Below are positions 16,494 through 16,813 of a stretch of DNA of 16,813 nt, in pieces. The notes below the pieces were generated by a model that saw only the letters and a program-made list of their open reading frames with translations, did no database searches and was not told the origin of the DNA. The position numbers and the translations under genes are program-made. The DNA is from Candidatus Corynebacterium faecipullorum (GTDB taxonomy: Bacteria; Actinomycetota; Actinomycetes; Mycobacteriales; Mycobacteriaceae): assembly GCA_019114925.1 (NCBI GenBank), contig DXEO01000003.1:1-16813 (forward strand), read 5' to 3'. The first letter of the stretch is position 1, and each line of letters opens with the position of its first letter.

Positions 16494-16528
16494 AAAAAGC
16501 GGCACAGAGCAAAAGCGCTCTATGCCGC
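16494..16528 (-). terminator. Intrinsic terminator of the second M23 peptidase gene
   Basis: Arms GCGGCA and TGCCGC, one mismatch, then AGAGC/GCTCT around a short A-rich loop form an 11-bp stem (16499-16528). On the minus strand TTTTT (16494-16498) follows at once. It begins about 34 bases past the stop codon. Confidence 0.88.
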
Positions 16529-16562
16529 CTCGACGGTGTTGGAAGGCTTGGTTGCGTGAGTT

Positions 16563-16813
16563 TTAAGCGACGTCGATGCCGCGCTCTGCGAGCCACGGAA
16601 TCGGGTCCACTGCGCCCTCACCGGTGGGGTGAATTTCAAAGTGCAGGTGGGAGCCGGTGGAGAAGCCCAAGGAGCCCATGCCAGCGATCTTCTGGCCGGC
16701 GTGGACGCGCTCGCCCACAGCGACGTCGAGGGTCTGCATGTGGCCGTAGACGCTCATAGAACCGTCATCGTGCTTGATGCGGATCCACTGGCCGTAGCCG
16801 GAGGCAGGGCCGG
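16563..16813 (-). CDS. M23 (LytM-type) metallopeptidase, paralogue 2, C-terminal part
   Basis: The last 82 residues of a zinc peptidase whose start lies beyond the window; the frame is open to the edge, so the internal ATG at 16757 is not the start. Visible motifs are YGQWIRIKHDDGS, the catalytic VYGHM, the turn VAVGERVHAGQKIAGMG, zinc-binding STGSHLHFEIHP and the closing GAVDPIPWLAERGIDVA. The His in GHM and both His of HLH are present, so the domain looks active. The HxGxD part is outside the window. It closely resembles the M23 peptidase encoded at 11214-11969 throughout the visible part, indicating an ancient duplication around the padR-ABC operon or parallel recruitment. A likely role in peptidoglycan cleavage follows from the family. 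The signal peptide cannot be seen. Confidence 0.88.
   Translation of the reverse strand, partial: GPASGYGQWIRIKHDDGSMSVYGHMQTLDVAVGERVHAGQKIAGMGSLGFSTGSHLHFEIHPTGEGAVDPIPWLAERGIDVA

Noticed and set aside
16563..16757. Short peptidase gene starting at ATG 16757
   Set aside because: The frame continues upstream to the window edge with conserved M23 sequence, so this ATG is internal.

Overview
The window looks like chromosomal DNA of a high-GC actinobacterium, most likely a Corynebacterium. I infer this from protein content and from the order pgi / chorismate mutase / pcrA / M23 peptidase / PadR-ABC operon, which I recall from corynebacterial genomes; no search was run. I see no rRNA or tRNA genes, insertion sequences or CRISPR array. 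Most of the window is ordinary core or near-core genome.

Layout. 1-4255 (+): the 3' part of a large Lhr-type helicase gene, an FMN-dependent L-lactate dehydrogenase (lldD-like), a Nei-family DNA glycosylase, and a small YccF membrane protein that follows closely enough to be co-transcribed with nei. 4308-5375 (+): a stand-alone HNH endonuclease-like gene, probably with a leaderless mRNA, whose stop codon lies in the first copy of a short tandem repeat. 5536-8610 (-): phosphoglucose isomerase, a damaged trypsin-like lipoprotein protease (frame break plus catalytic His-to-Tyr change), and an AroQ-type chorismate mutase. 8702-11209 (+): the UvrD/PcrA helicase, convergent with a secreted M23 (LytM) peptidase (11214-11969, -) and separated from it by 4 bases. 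12355-16311 (-): a tightly coupled padR / ABC ATPase / FtsX-type permease operon. It is preceded by a perfect 21-bp palindrome over its likely promoter and followed by a strong terminator. 16563-16813 (-): the 3' end of a second M23 peptidase, closely related to the first, with a classic intrinsic terminator.

How the parts fit. Lhr and Nei both act on damaged nucleic acid, and are adjacent in some actinobacteria; here the lactate dehydrogenase gene lies between them. Pgi and chorismate mutase are central metabolism. The most suggestive unit is the right third: an FtsX/MacB-type transporter under a local PadR repressor, flanked on the same strand by two paralogous LytM peptidases. FtsEX-type transporters control cell-wall hydrolases in other bacteria, so a functional link is plausible but unproven here. 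The 385-bp gap upstream of the first M23 peptidase holds a terminator, an array of G-runs with near-13-bp spacing, two candidate promoters and a hairpin-rich leader. It is the most information-dense non-coding stretch in the window.
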